Positions 18,330 through 26,890 of a DNA stretch of 64,000 nt are shown here, one piece after another. Where the stretch lies: the NCBI RefSeq assembly GCF_030269545.1, contig NZ_BSTN01000024.1, positions 21,871-85,870 of the forward strand. The letters run 5' to 3'. Numbering within the stretch: the stretch's first letter is position 1; every line of letters begins with the position of its first letter. This DNA comes from Actinomadura sp. NBRC 104425. GTDB lineage: Bacteria; Actinomycetota; Actinomycetes; Streptosporangiales; Streptosporangiaceae. The notes below the pieces were generated by a model, which worked only from the letters and a program-made list of their open reading frames with translations, was not told the DNA's origin and did no database searches. The translations under genes and the position numbers were made by a program.

Positions 18330-19364
18330 TCAGGCGTAGGAGTGCAGGCCCGAGAACATGTAGTTGACGCCGAAGAAGTTGAACAGCAGCGCGGCGAACG
18401 CCACCAGCGACAGGATCGCGGCGCGGCGGCCCTTCCATCCGGCGGTCGCGCGGGCGTGCAGGTAGGCGGCGTACCCGATCCAGGTGACGAACGACCAGAT
18501 CTCCTTGGGGTCCCAGCCCCAGTAGCGGCCCCAGGCCTCGTCCGCCCAGATCGCGCCCATGATGATGGCGGCGGTCCAGATCGGGAAGGCGAACGTGGTG
18601 ACGCGGAACGCCATCCGGTCCAGGACGTCGGTCGCCGGGATGCGCGCCCACACGCCCTCGCCGGCCTTGCCGCGCGCCTCCTGCCGGCTCTTGAGCATGT
18701 AGAGGATGGTGGACGCGCCGGCGACGGTGAACGCGCCGGTCGCGACGATGGCGGCGGTGACGTGGATGGCGATCCAGTACGAGTTGAGCGCCGGGACGAC
18801 CGGGCCCACCGAGTTGTAGAGCCAGATGTTGGCGATGCCGAGTGCGACCACCGCGGCCAGCATCACGAAGGCGCCGAGGAAGCGGGCCCGGAACCGCCAC
18901 ATCACGATCAGGAAGGCGGTCACCGCGGCGAACGCGATCGCGGTGAGGAATTCGTACATGTTCGCCCACGGCCACCGGCCCGCGGCGGCCGCGCGGGTCA
19001 CCAGGACGCCCAGGTGCGCGCCCCAGCCGAGGACGTTCAACACGACGGCCAGCCGCGCCCACTCGACGCGGTTGCCGGCGGTCTCGTCCTGCTCCGCCCC
19101 GGCGGTCGCCTCGGCGGCCGGCTCGCAAGCCGCCGTCTCGGCGGCCGCCTGCGCGTCGCCGCCCGCGCCGGCGCCGACCAGCACCTTGGCCTCGGCCTTG
19201 ACCTGCGCCTTCACCTCGGCTTCGGCGTCGGCCCCGGTCTCGGCGGCCGCCGGGCGGCGGCGGAAGCCGAGATCGGCCGCGTAGGCGACCATGGCGACGA
19301 TGTACAGCACGACGGTGCTCAGCATGAGCTTGTCGCTCAGCTCGGCGAGCTCGGCACTACTCAC
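18330..19364 (-). CDS. ccsB: Cytochrome c biogenesis protein CcsB (CcsA/ResC type)
   Basis: With ResB this membrane protein forms the System II synthase that delivers haem and attaches it to apocytochrome c outside the membrane. The 344-residue protein has about eight helices and the haem-handling tryptophan-rich motif YWGWDPKEIWSF near residue 278. A long Ala/Glu-rich, hydrophilic loop (about residues 40-95) follows the first helix and is unusual in length. The GTG at 19364 has a GAAGGAG ribosome site and begins four bases after the resB stop. Naming varies (CcsA, CcsB, ResC). Confidence 0.93.
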   Translation of the reverse strand: MSSAELAELSDKLMLSTVVLYIVAMVAYAADLGFRRRPAAAETGADAEAEVKAQVKAEAKVLVGAGAGGDAQAAAETAACEPAAEATAGAEQDETAGNRVEWARLAVVLNVLGWGAHLGVLVTRAAAAGRWPWANMYEFLTAIAFAAVTAFLIVMWRFRARFLGAFVMLAAVVALGIANIWLYNSVGPVVPALNSYWIAIHVTAAIVATGAFTVAGASTILYMLKSRQEARGKAGEGVWARIPATDVLDRMAFRVTTFAFPIWTAAIIMGAIWADEAWGRYWGWDPKEIWSFVTWIGYAAYLHARATAGWKGRRAAILSLVAFAALLFNFFGVNYMFSGLHSYA

Positions 19365-19368
19365 CTGG

Positions 19369-21132
19369 TCACTCCTTCGCTTCGGTTGCCGACGCGTCCG
19401 CCCCGCCGGAAGCGTCCTTATCCCGGCCGTCCGCCGGGGCGTCCCCGGCACCCCGCAGCGCGGTCACGATGTCGTCGAATTCGGATGTCGGGTGGCCGAG
19501 CGTGAGCCCGCCGACCTCGACCACGGTACGCCCGCCGTCGCCGGGCCGCGCACGGACCCACACCCTGCGGCGGCGCACCATGAACGAGGCGACCAGGCCC
19601 AGCACGGCGAGGACGGCCGCGACGAGGGCGGGCATGCGGCCCGGGTCGTGGTTGACCGACAGGCTGGCCCACTCCCGCACGCCCTCGAAGGTGATCGAGC
19701 CCGAGCCGTCCGGAAGCTTGAACGTCTGGCCCGGCTCCAGCAGTTTCTGCCCGTCCTTGACGGGCTGCAGCGTCTTGCCGATGCCCTCCAGCCGGTACAC
19801 CGACTGGGGGTTGCCCGAGTCCAGGCCGATGTCGCCCTTGAACGCGGTGATCGTCACCACCGGGCGCAGCGCCGCGGGGAACGCCGAGACGATCTGCTTG
19901 CCGTCCTCCGACGACGCGGCGCTCGGCCACAGGATCGCGTAGAACGCCAACTGCTCGGGCTCGGCGTCGGGAGCCTTGATGACGCCCTCGGAGGTGTAGT
20001 TGCGCTGCTCCATCGGCAGGAACGGCACGGCGTCCTGGTAGGCGATGTTGCCCTTGGCGTCGCGCACCGTGAACACCGGCGAGTACCCGTGGTTCAGCAG
20101 GTACACCTTGGCGCCGCCCACCTTGAGGGGGTGGTTGACGCGCAGGTCGTGGGTCTTCTCCGGGGAGGTGGGGGTCTCCCGGTAGCGCACCTTGGCGAGG
20201 TAGTCGGTGGCCTGGCCGCGCCGCGCGCCCTGGGTCTCGTACGTGGCGGTGAAGCTGTCCAGCTGGAAGGAGAACGGGGCCAGCTCGCTGCTGTCGAACT
20301 GGCGGCCCGGGGTGAACTGGTCGTACTGCGCCAGCGAGTTGGCGAACGACTTGCCCTCGGTCAGCAGCACGTTGCCGCGGTAGCCGAACGCGTTGCCGAT
20401 CCCCAGCGCGAACAGCAGCCCCAGCAGGGCCAGATGGAACACCAGGTTCCCGGTCTCGCCCAGGTAGCCCTTCTCGGCGGCCACCCAGCGCCCGGCCTCG
20501 GGGCCTCCCCCCTCGTCCACCCGGAAGCGGCGGCGGCGCAGCAGCGCGCGCGCCTGCGCCAGCGCCTCGTCGGGTGAGGCGTCGGTCTCGTACGTCGCGG
20601 ACTGGGGAAGCCGCAGCAGGTTGCGGGGCGCCGCCGGGGGACGCGACCGCATCGCCCGGTAGTGCTGGACCGCGCGCGGCAGCACGCACCCGGCCAGCGA
20701 CACGAACAGCAGGATGTAGATCGCGGCGAACCACGGCGCGGCGAACACGTCGAACAGCGAGAACCTGTCCAGCCACGGCGCCAGGGTCTTGTGCTGCTCG
20801 AAGTAGTCGGCGACGCGCTCGGGGGACTGCCCGCGCTGCGGCAGGATCGAGCCGGGCACCGCGCCCAGCGCCACCAGGAACAGCAGCACCAGCGCGGTGC
20901 GCATCGAGGTCAGCTGGCGCCAGCTCCAGCGCAGCCAGCCGATCACGCCCAGCCCCTTGGGCGCGGGGCCGCCGTCGTCGGGCGTCGTCAGCCCCTCCGG
21001 GGTCGCGGCCGCGGCCTCCAAAGTCTCGTCCTGCAGGGTCTCGTCCTGCTCGCCCTCGGTGCGGGCTTCACCCTCGGTGCGCGTCCGGACGGTCCCGGAG
21101 GCGGCGCCGGCGGTGTTCGGCGTGTCGCTCAT
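19369..21132 (-). CDS. resB: Cytochrome c biogenesis protein ResB
   Basis: ResB (Ccs1 type) is the partner of CcsB in System II cytochrome c maturation. The 587-residue protein has a hydrophilic N-terminus of about 60 residues, three helices before a large extracytoplasmic domain, and one helix near residue 500 (ALVAAVLAVLGLVASFMV). The family block LRWSWRQLTSMRTALVLLFLVAL precedes the first helices. The start at 21132 lies two bases after the ccdA stop; an ATG-less upstream alternative at 21165 overlaps ccdA. The C-terminal tail is charged. Confidence 0.93.
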   Translation of the reverse strand: MSDTPNTAGAASGTVRTRTEGEARTEGEQDETLQDETLEAAAATPEGLTTPDDGGPAPKGLGVIGWLRWSWRQLTSMRTALVLLFLVALGAVPGSILPQRGQSPERVADYFEQHKTLAPWLDRFSLFDVFAAPWFAAIYILLFVSLAGCVLPRAVQHYRAMRSRPPAAPRNLLRLPQSATYETDASPDEALAQARALLRRRRFRVDEGGGPEAGRWVAAEKGYLGETGNLVFHLALLGLLFALGIGNAFGYRGNVLLTEGKSFANSLAQYDQFTPGRQFDSSELAPFSFQLDSFTATYETQGARRGQATDYLAKVRYRETPTSPEKTHDLRVNHPLKVGGAKVYLLNHGYSPVFTVRDAKGNIAYQDAVPFLPMEQRNYTSEGVIKAPDAEPEQLAFYAILWPSAASSEDGKQIVSAFPAALRPVVTITAFKGDIGLDSGNPQSVYRLEGIGKTLQPVKDGQKLLEPGQTFKLPDGSGSITFEGVREWASLSVNHDPGRMPALVAAVLAVLGLVASFMVRRRRVWVRARPGDGGRTVVEVGGLTLGHPTSEFDDIVTALRGAGDAPADGRDKDASGGADASATEAKE

Positions 21133-21134
21133 GG

Positions 21135-21887
21135 TCAGATCACCGTCTCGAAGCCGCCGATCCACGACTTCAGCTCAATGGTCAACTCGCCCCACAGGCC
21201 CGTCACCAGCAGCACCCCGATGGCGACCAGCATGCCGCCGCCGATCCGCATGACCAGGCCGTAGTGGCGCTTGACGGCGCCGAACGCGGTCAGCGCCCGG
21301 CGGTAGGCCAGCGCGGTCGCCACGAACGGCAGCCCGAGGCCCAGGCAGTACGCCAGCGACAGCAGCGCCCCGCGCCCGGCGGACGCCTCGCTGAACGACA
21401 GCGCCTGCACCGCGGCCAGGGTGGGGCCGATGCACGGCGTCCAGCCCAGTCCGAACAGCACGCCGAGCAGCGGCGCCCCGGCCAGCCCGGCGGCGGGCAG
21501 CCGGCCGGACTTGACGGTGCGCTGCAGCCCCGGCACCAGGCCCATGAACGCCAGCCCGAACACGATCGTGACCGCGCCGAGCACCCGGGTGATCGGGTCG
21601 GCGTACTCCAGCAGCCAGCGGCCGAGGCCGCCGAACGCCAGCCCGGCGCTGACGAACACCAGGCTGAACCCCGCGATGAACAGCACGGCCCCCGCCACCA
21701 GCCGCCCGCGGCGCTGCTCGGCCAGGTCGGCGCCGGTCATCCCGGTCACGTACGACAGGTAGCCGGGCACCAGCGGCAGCACGCACGGGGACACGAACGA
21801 CACCAGACCGGCCAAAGCGGCCAGCGGCCCCGCCACCAGCAGCGATCCGCTGGTGACGGTCTGGTCCACCCCCGCCGAGACGATCAC
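21135..21887 (-). CDS. ccdA: Thiol-disulfide transporter CcdA
   Basis: CcdA moves reducing equivalents across the membrane to keep apocytochrome c cysteines and TlpA/ResA reduced. The 250-residue protein has six helices with the two redox cysteines in VSPCVLPLVPGYL (helix 1) and GWTPCIGPTLAA (helix 4). The GTG start at 21887 overlaps the stop of the thioredoxin-like gene (GTGA), so the two are tightly coupled. Confidence 0.94.
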   Translation of the reverse strand: MIVSAGVDQTVTSGSLLVAGPLAALAGLVSFVSPCVLPLVPGYLSYVTGMTGADLAEQRRGRLVAGAVLFIAGFSLVFVSAGLAFGGLGRWLLEYADPITRVLGAVTIVFGLAFMGLVPGLQRTVKSGRLPAAGLAGAPLLGVLFGLGWTPCIGPTLAAVQALSFSEASAGRGALLSLAYCLGLGLPFVATALAYRRALTAFGAVKRHYGLVMRIGGGMLVAIGVLLVTGLWGELTIELKSWIGGFETVI

Positions 21888-22516
21888 TTCTCCGCGAGGA
21901 CCCGGGTGACGATCGGGTTCAGCTTGGAATAGGTGGTGGCGCCGATGACGCGGGCGGCGACGCGGCCCTGGCGGTCCAGGACGAGCGTGGTGGGGATCGC
22001 GTTGGGCGGCACGGAGCGGAACGCCAGCGTGATGCGGCCGTCGGCGTCGAACAGGCTCGGGTAGCCGACCTTGAACTTGCGCTCGAACGCCTGGGCGTTC
22101 TGCTTGCTGTCCTTGAAGGCCACCCCGAGGAACTCGACGCCCTTGCCCTTGTTCTCGCTGTGCACCTGCTCCAGCGACGGCGCCTCGCCCCGGCAGGGGG
22201 CGCACCAGGACGCCCAGAAGTTGACGACGGTGACCTTGCCCTTGTAGTCGGCGAGCGCCACCTTCTTGCCGTCCAGGGTGTCGCCCTGGACGCCCGTCAT
22301 CGGCTTGCGCTCGGACACCGGGATCGCCTGCGCGGAGCCGTCGCCCGCGATGAAGCGGTTGTCGCTGCCGCCGGGCCCGTTCTGGGACGCCTGCGAACCC
22401 GCGCAGCCCGCCAGGAGCCCGCACATCGCGGCCGCGACGGCGATCCGGGCGGCGGCCGGGACGCGCCTGGGCCGGATCGCGGCGGTGCTCGGCACGGCGG
22501 AGATCCGGGGGCTCAC
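21884..22516 (-). CDS. resA: TlpA/ResA-type thioredoxin-like lipoprotein
   Basis: This secreted thiol-disulfide oxidoreductase of the TlpA/ResA family is about 210 residues. It begins with a basic segment, a hydrophobic helix and a lipobox LLAGC near residue 38, so it is probably membrane anchored through a lipid. The thioredoxin active site is WASWCAPCRGEAP near residue 105. It is expected to reduce the haem-binding cysteines of apocytochrome c using electrons from CcdA. I start at the GTG (22516) because the AGGAGGG ribosome site is too close to the TTG one codon earlier. Confidence 0.92.
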   Translation of the reverse strand: MSPRISAVPSTAAIRPRRVPAAARIAVAAAMCGLLAGCAGSQASQNGPGGSDNRFIAGDGSAQAIPVSERKPMTGVQGDTLDGKKVALADYKGKVTVVNFWASWCAPCRGEAPSLEQVHSENKGKGVEFLGVAFKDSKQNAQAFERKFKVGYPSLFDADGRITLAFRSVPPNAIPTTLVLDRQGRVAARVIGATTYSKLNPIVTRVLAEK

Positions 22517-22526
22517 CAAACCCTCC

Positions 22527-22543
22527 TACTACAGGATGTAGTA
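22527..22543. promoter_or_regulatory. Inverted repeat upstream of resA, BlaI/CopY-like
   Basis: The sequence TACTACA-GGA-TGTAGTA has perfect 7-base arms. It lies immediately upstream of, and touches, the resA ribosome site. The TACA/TGTA core is the hallmark of operators bound by BlaI/MecI/CopY-family repressors. No such repressor is encoded in the window, so the regulator is unknown. Confidence 0.5.
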
Positions 22544-22561
22544 CTCAATGTAGCGACCGGT

Positions 22562-23200
22562 TCAGGCCCCTGCGACACCGGGGTCCTTGGCCAGCCCGGC
22601 GGCCGGCTCGCAGTAGGAGACCTCCACCAGGCGGGTGCCCTCGAACGTCAGGCTCGTCACGCTGCACAGCCCGCACTGCCGCTTGCCCGGGTGGTGCCAC
22701 AGGCGCCGGTGCTCGGCGCGGCGGCGCAGCACCCAGATGGGCAGCTGGTGGCTGACGCACACCGCCTCGTGGCCGCGCGCCGCCTCCCGGGCGCTGATCA
22801 CCGCGGCCTTCATCCGCGCGGCGAGCTCCTTGTAAGGCTCGCCCCACGACGGCTTGAACGGGTTCACCAGGCGGCGCCAGTGCTCGGGGCGGCGCAGCGA
22901 GCCCTTGCCCACGCCGAACGTCAGCCCCTCGAAGTGGTTGGCGGCCTCGGTGAGACGCTCGTCCACCGTCACCATGAGGCCGAACGCGTCGACCAGCGGC
23001 GCGGCCGTCTCCAGCGCCCGCTGCAGGGGGGAGGAGAACAGCGCGGTCACGTCCCGGTCGGCGAACCATTTGGCGGCCGCCTTGGCCATGAGGACCCCGT
23101 CCTCGCTGAGCCGATAGCCCGGCAGCCGCCCGTACAGGACGCCTTCGGGGTTGTGCACCTCACCGTGGCGCAACAGGTGAACGATCGTCTTGTCAGTCAT
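22562..23200 (-). CDS. Histidine phosphatase (phosphoglycerate-mutase-like) family protein
   Basis: This 212-residue protein belongs to the branch-1 histidine phosphatase superfamily. The phosphate-accepting histidine is in VHLLRHGEVHNPEG (residue 12). The second conserved block LFSSPLQRALETAAP and the C-terminal CVSHQLPIW histidine are present. The substrate cannot be told from the sequence. It precedes the cytochrome c maturation genes in the same orientation with a 45-base gap, an order I also associate with other actinobacteria. Confidence 0.85.
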   Translation of the reverse strand: MTDKTIVHLLRHGEVHNPEGVLYGRLPGYRLSEDGVLMAKAAAKWFADRDVTALFSSPLQRALETAAPLVDAFGLMVTVDERLTEAANHFEGLTFGVGKGSLRRPEHWRRLVNPFKPSWGEPYKELAARMKAAVISAREAARGHEAVCVSHQLPIWVLRRRAEHRRLWHHPGKRQCGLCSVTSLTFEGTRLVEVSYCEPAAGLAKDPGVAGA

Positions 23201-23253
23201 GGCCTGGCCAGGTTATCCCCCGCGGGCCACCGGCCAGACCTCCGCGGGGCAGG

Positions 23254-25365
23254 TCAGCGCCGCGACGAGGTGACGGCCGCGGAGATGGTCTTGACCACGC
23301 GGTCGAGGTCGGCCTGCCCGACGCCCTTGACGTTCTGGATGAACCAGTACGTCAGCGCGGCGGTGCAGATGGACGCCCGGTCCCACGGCATCACGCACCG
23401 GATCGGCATCGGGACGCCGTCCTTGCCCAGCGTCGCCAGCGTGACCGACACGTAGGGGGACGGCGGGGGCTGCTCGCCGTCGGGGGCGTCGGTGGCGATG
23501 ATCGCCTGCGTGCCGGGCACGCCGGTCGGCAGGTCGCGCCGCGTCCGCAGCGTCGAGCTGCAGTCGGTGCCGGGCCGGGGCTGCGCCGAGTCGGGGAAGT
23601 ACTGGCACATGGACAGCTCGATGCCGGCGACCGAGCCCTGGAAGTTGTGCTCGACGACGCCGGTGCGCATCTGCCCGATCGAGGTGACCCCGCCGGCCGC
23701 GCCGAACGACCGCGAGCACTCCGTCCCCGCCCGGCCGATGATGTACTGCTTCTGCTTGTCGTCCAGGATGTAAACGCCCGCGCCCTGCGGCAGCCGCACC
23801 TGCGCGGGAAGCCTGACCTGCGTCGGCCGTCCGATGGCCGTGCCGTCGGCGCCGGCGGCGAACAGCTTGCAGGGCTGCGCGGTCACGGTCTGCGCGACGG
23901 GCCGCGTCGTCGAGGCGCTCGGGGTCGGCCGCGGCTCCTGCCCTCCGCGGAACGCCTGCGTCCCCACGACCGCCCCGGTTCCGACGACGGCCGCGGTCCC
24001 GACGGCCACCGCCGCCGTCACCCCGGCGCTGCCGAAGATCGCTTTGATGCCTCCGGCGGCGGCCGCCTTCCCGGCCATCCCGGCGGCGCCTGCGGCACCC
24101 CCGGCGCTGCCGCCGCCCGCGGCGCCCGCCGCCGTCCCGGCCGCGCCGCTCGCCGACGCCGCAGCGGTCCCTCCGGCACCGGCACCCGCAGCACCGGCAC
24201 CTGCAGCACCGGCGCCGGCACCGCCGGCACCTGCACCCGCTGCTCCAGCGGCACCCGCACCAGCACCAACGCCACTTGCAGCCCCGGCGGCACCGGCGCC
24301 CGCCCCAGCCGCACCGGCACCAGCACCAGCTGCGCCCGCACCAGCACCCGCCGCACCGGCACCCGCAGCACCCGCAGCACCCGCGGCGCCAGCCGCACCG
24401 GCACCAGCCGCACCGGCCGCGCCGGCGCCGGGCAGGGCGAGGGCGGCGAGCGGGAACAGCGCGGCCAGCGCGACGGCGGCCCCGGCGAGCCTGCGGATGC
24501 CCCGGGCCTCCCAGTCGCGTCCGTAGGCGTGCTGCGCGATGCGCTCCAACTCGTCGACGAACGCCGCCGCGCTGTCCGGCCGGTGCTCGGGGTCCTTGGC
24601 CATGCCCCGGGCGACCAGCGACCGCAGCGGCTCCGGCACCGCCTCCACCGGGACGGGCGCGGTCAGGTGCGCCGCGCGCAGCGCATCCCGGTTCCCGGTG
24701 AACGGCCTGCGGCCGGTCACGCACTCCACGAACACGCACGTCGCCGCGTACACGTCCGCCGACGGCGAGGCGATCTGGCGGGCCCACTGCTCGGGCGCCA
24801 TGTAGAGCGCCGTGCCCTCCCCCTCGGCGACCTGACCGGCCGGGATCGCGATGCCGAAGTCGACGAGCTTGCTGCACCCGTCCTGCGGGACGACGACGTT
24901 GGCGGGCTTGTAGTCGCGGTGGACCACGCCCAGTTCGTGCGCCGCCGCCAGGCCCAGCAGCGACCCCTTGAGGACGGTGAGCGACGCCTCGGGTCCCAGC
25001 GCCCCGTGCCGCGCAAGGATCTCCTTCAGCGACGCGCCGTCCACCGCCTCCATGACGATCGCGGTGCCCTTGGCGTGTTCGACGAGCTGGTAGAGCCGGG
25101 CGACGTGCGGGCTCTGCACGCGTCCCAGCATCTGGGCCTCATGCCGCAGCCGGTCCCGGGCCTGCTCCCCGGCCCCCGCCGCCAGGTACTTGATCGCCAC
25201 TGGCGTGCCGGTCTCCTCGTGGACGGCCAGCACCACCCGGCCCTGTCCCCCCGCCCCGAGCTCGCGCACCTCGCGGAATCCGGAGACCTGCCACTGCGCC
25301 GTCACGCGCCCCTCCTCCACCAGCCGTTCGACCGCACCGGGACTTAAAGACGACATCAACGCCAC
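23254..25365 (-). CDS. Transmembrane serine/threonine protein kinase with Gly/Ala-rich linker
   Basis: This 703-residue Hanks-type kinase has a complete active site: glycine loop LGAGGQGRVV (residues 36-45), VAIK lysine 59, catalytic HRDYKPAN (149-156), VDFG (168-171) and APE. The kinase domain ends near residue 278 and is followed by AYGRDWEARG. A hydrophobic segment (about 294-311), a Gly/Ala stretch (312-440), a second hydrophobic segment (446-468) and an extracellular-type domain with several cysteines complete it. The GTG at 25365 is used; the ATG three codons in is equally possible. Codon 7 is a rare TTA. The signal and substrates are unknown. Confidence 0.9.
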   Translation of the reverse strand: MALMSSLSPGAVERLVEEGRVTAQWQVSGFREVRELGAGGQGRVVLAVHEETGTPVAIKYLAAGAGEQARDRLRHEAQMLGRVQSPHVARLYQLVEHAKGTAIVMEAVDGASLKEILARHGALGPEASLTVLKGSLLGLAAAHELGVVHRDYKPANVVVPQDGCSKLVDFGIAIPAGQVAEGEGTALYMAPEQWARQIASPSADVYAATCVFVECVTGRRPFTGNRDALRAAHLTAPVPVEAVPEPLRSLVARGMAKDPEHRPDSAAAFVDELERIAQHAYGRDWEARGIRRLAGAAVALAALFPLAALALPGAGAAGAAGAGAAGAAGAAGAAGAGAAGAGAGAAGAGAGAAGAGAGAAGAASGVGAGAGAAGAAGAGAGGAGAGAAGAGAAGAGAGGTAAASASGAAGTAAGAAGGGSAGGAAGAAGMAGKAAAAGGIKAIFGSAGVTAAVAVGTAAVVGTGAVVGTQAFRGGQEPRPTPSASTTRPVAQTVTAQPCKLFAAGADGTAIGRPTQVRLPAQVRLPQGAGVYILDDKQKQYIIGRAGTECSRSFGAAGGVTSIGQMRTGVVEHNFQGSVAGIELSMCQYFPDSAQPRPGTDCSSTLRTRRDLPTGVPGTQAIIATDAPDGEQPPPSPYVSVTLATLGKDGVPMPIRCVMPWDRASICTAALTYWFIQNVKGVGQADLDRVVKTISAAVTSSRR
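24046..24432 (-). repeat. Low-complexity Gly/Ala-coding repeat inside the kinase gene
   Basis: About 128 codons are almost entirely GGN and GCN, arranged as loose GAGAAGAGAA-type units. The DNA consists of degenerate GCACCGGCACCCGCAGC-like repeats. Repeats of this kind are prone to slippage and may vary in length between strains. The reading frame stays open throughout. Confidence 0.85.
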
Positions 25366-25401
25366 GCCGGTTCGATCCTGCGTGACGGTTTCGGCGGCCG
25401 T

Positions 25402-26304
25402 TCAGCAGTCCTCTGCGGCGGCGGCCCGGAGGGCCTCCAGGGTGGCGCGCAGGGCGGGGCGGCGGGCGGCCTCCTCCCGCCACAGCCCGTAGACGCGGCG
25501 GGTCAGCGGCGTCTCCAGCTCGACGAGCCGTACGCCCTCGGGCACGTCGCAGCGGCCCATGCGGGGCAGGATCGTGTTGCCCAGTCCGGCCGCGACGAGG
25601 GCGAGCTGGGTGGCGAACTCGTAGGCCATGTGGTCGATGCGCGGTTCGGCGCCGATGGAGCGCAGGGTGGTGGTGAGCCAGTCGCAGCAGATGCTGCCGG
25701 GGGTGGAGGCGATCCACGCGTCACCCGCCAGCTCCTTGAGCTCGACCCGTTCGCGGTCGGCAAGGGGGTGGTCGGCGGGCACCGCGACGTCCGCGACGTC
25801 GTCGCAGATGACGCCCCTGTGCAGCCCGTCGGGGATGGGCAGCGGCGCGTTGTTCCAGTCCTGCACGATCGCCATGTCGAGGTCGCCGCGCAGCAGCAGC
25901 GGGATGCTCTGCATGGGGTCCTCCTCGCGCAGCCGCACCCGCAGCCCCGGATGGTCGGCGCGCAGGCGGCGCAGCGCGGCGGGCAGCAGCCCGCGCGCGG
26001 CGGTGGGGAACGCGGCGAGCGTCACCTGCCCGACCACGGCCCCGCGGTGCGCCTCCAGGTCGGCCTTCGCCCGCTCCACCAGCGACAGGATCCGGTCGGC
26101 GTGGTTTACCAGCAGTTCGGCGGCGTCGGTGAGCCGCACGCCGCGCCCCTTGCGCTCCAGCAGCTTCTGCCCGGTCTCCCGCTCCAGCTTGGCCAGCTGC
26201 TGGGAGACGGCGGAGGTCGTCACGTGCAGGACGTCGGCGGCCGCGCTCACCGACCCGTAGGTGGCGACGGCATGCAGCGCCCGCAACCGCTCCAGATCTA
26301 GCAT
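25402..26304 (-). CDS. LysR-family transcriptional regulator
   Basis: The 300-residue protein has an N-terminal winged helix-turn-helix (residues 1-60, ATYGSVSAAADVLHVTTSAVSQQLAKLE) and a substrate-binding-like effector domain from about residue 90. It is the standard LysR length. The effector domain contains a PGSICCDWL segment. It is transcribed away from a hypothetical gene at 26447, with a 142-base divergent intergenic region where it probably binds. The ligand and targets are unknown. Confidence 0.9.
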   Translation of the reverse strand: MLDLERLRALHAVATYGSVSAAADVLHVTTSAVSQQLAKLERETGQKLLERKGRGVRLTDAAELLVNHADRILSLVERAKADLEAHRGAVVGQVTLAAFPTAARGLLPAALRRLRADHPGLRVRLREEDPMQSIPLLLRGDLDMAIVQDWNNAPLPIPDGLHRGVICDDVADVAVPADHPLADRERVELKELAGDAWIASTPGSICCDWLTTTLRSIGAEPRIDHMAYEFATQLALVAAGLGNTILPRMGRCDVPEGVRLVELETPLTRRVYGLWREEAARRPALRATLEALRAAAAEDC

Positions 26305-26446
26305 GAAGCAATGCTAAACCGTTGGACCGACGATAACTAGACGTACCTAAACCCGCCCGTGCGCACCGGCGGAACCGCGCCCGCCGCGCCCGCGGTTATC
26401 CTGCGAATGCACGGCCTCGGCCGATGCGGCGCAGGGAGCGGCGGCG

Positions 26447-26887
26447 ATGACCACCAAGCCCTTCGACTACGACGCGTTCCTTTCCAGCACGCCCGACAGG
26501 TGGCGTGAGCTGGGCCTGCACTGGCACTGCTACGGCTGGCGCGGCACCGGGGAGGAGTGGAGCGACGAGGCGCAGCGGCAGGACCCGTCCTCGTTCCTGC
26601 CGCCCACCTCCGTCCGGGACTGGCTGAACAAGCCCGCCAGGATGCTGCGCACCGTCGAGCACACCCCCGAGGACGCCCTCGCCTGGCTGCGCGACCAGTG
26701 GACCCCGTTGACGTCCGACGCCCTCCACGGCGCCCCGGAAGGCTTCCTGACCGGCGAGACCCGCTGGCGCCTCGCCCTCTACGACCTGCGCAACGGAGCG
26801 GACGTCTACTGGACTCTGTGGACCACGGGCCCCTACCTCCACGCCTTCGCAGTGATCGGCACCTCGGCGTCCTGCCACTCCGCCTGA
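26447..26887 (+). CDS. Hypothetical protein, 146 residues
   Basis: I do not recognise this family. It is a soluble protein with many aromatic residues (LHWHCYGWRG near residue 24 and DVYWTLWTTGPYLHAFAV near residue 122), no signal peptide and no membrane helix. The ATG follows an AGGGAG ribosome site. It is divergent from the LysR regulator, which could control it, and converges with the hemerythrin gene with a three-base gap. Confidence 0.7.
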   Translation: MTTKPFDYDAFLSSTPDRWRELGLHWHCYGWRGTGEEWSDEAQRQDPSSFLPPTSVRDWLNKPARMLRTVEHTPEDALAWLRDQWTPLTSDALHGAPEGFLTGETRWRLALYDLRNGADVYWTLWTTGPYLHAFAVIGTSASCHSA

Positions 26888-26890
26888 CGG

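Noticed and set aside
24046..24432. Regular repeats that could suggest a CRISPR array
   Set aside because: Units are short, degenerate, in frame and code for Gly/Ala; there are no unique spacers and no cas genes.
25369..25378. GGTTCGATCC, resembling the T-loop of a tRNA
   Set aside because: No matching acceptor, D or anticodon arms surround it; it lies at the start of the kinase gene.
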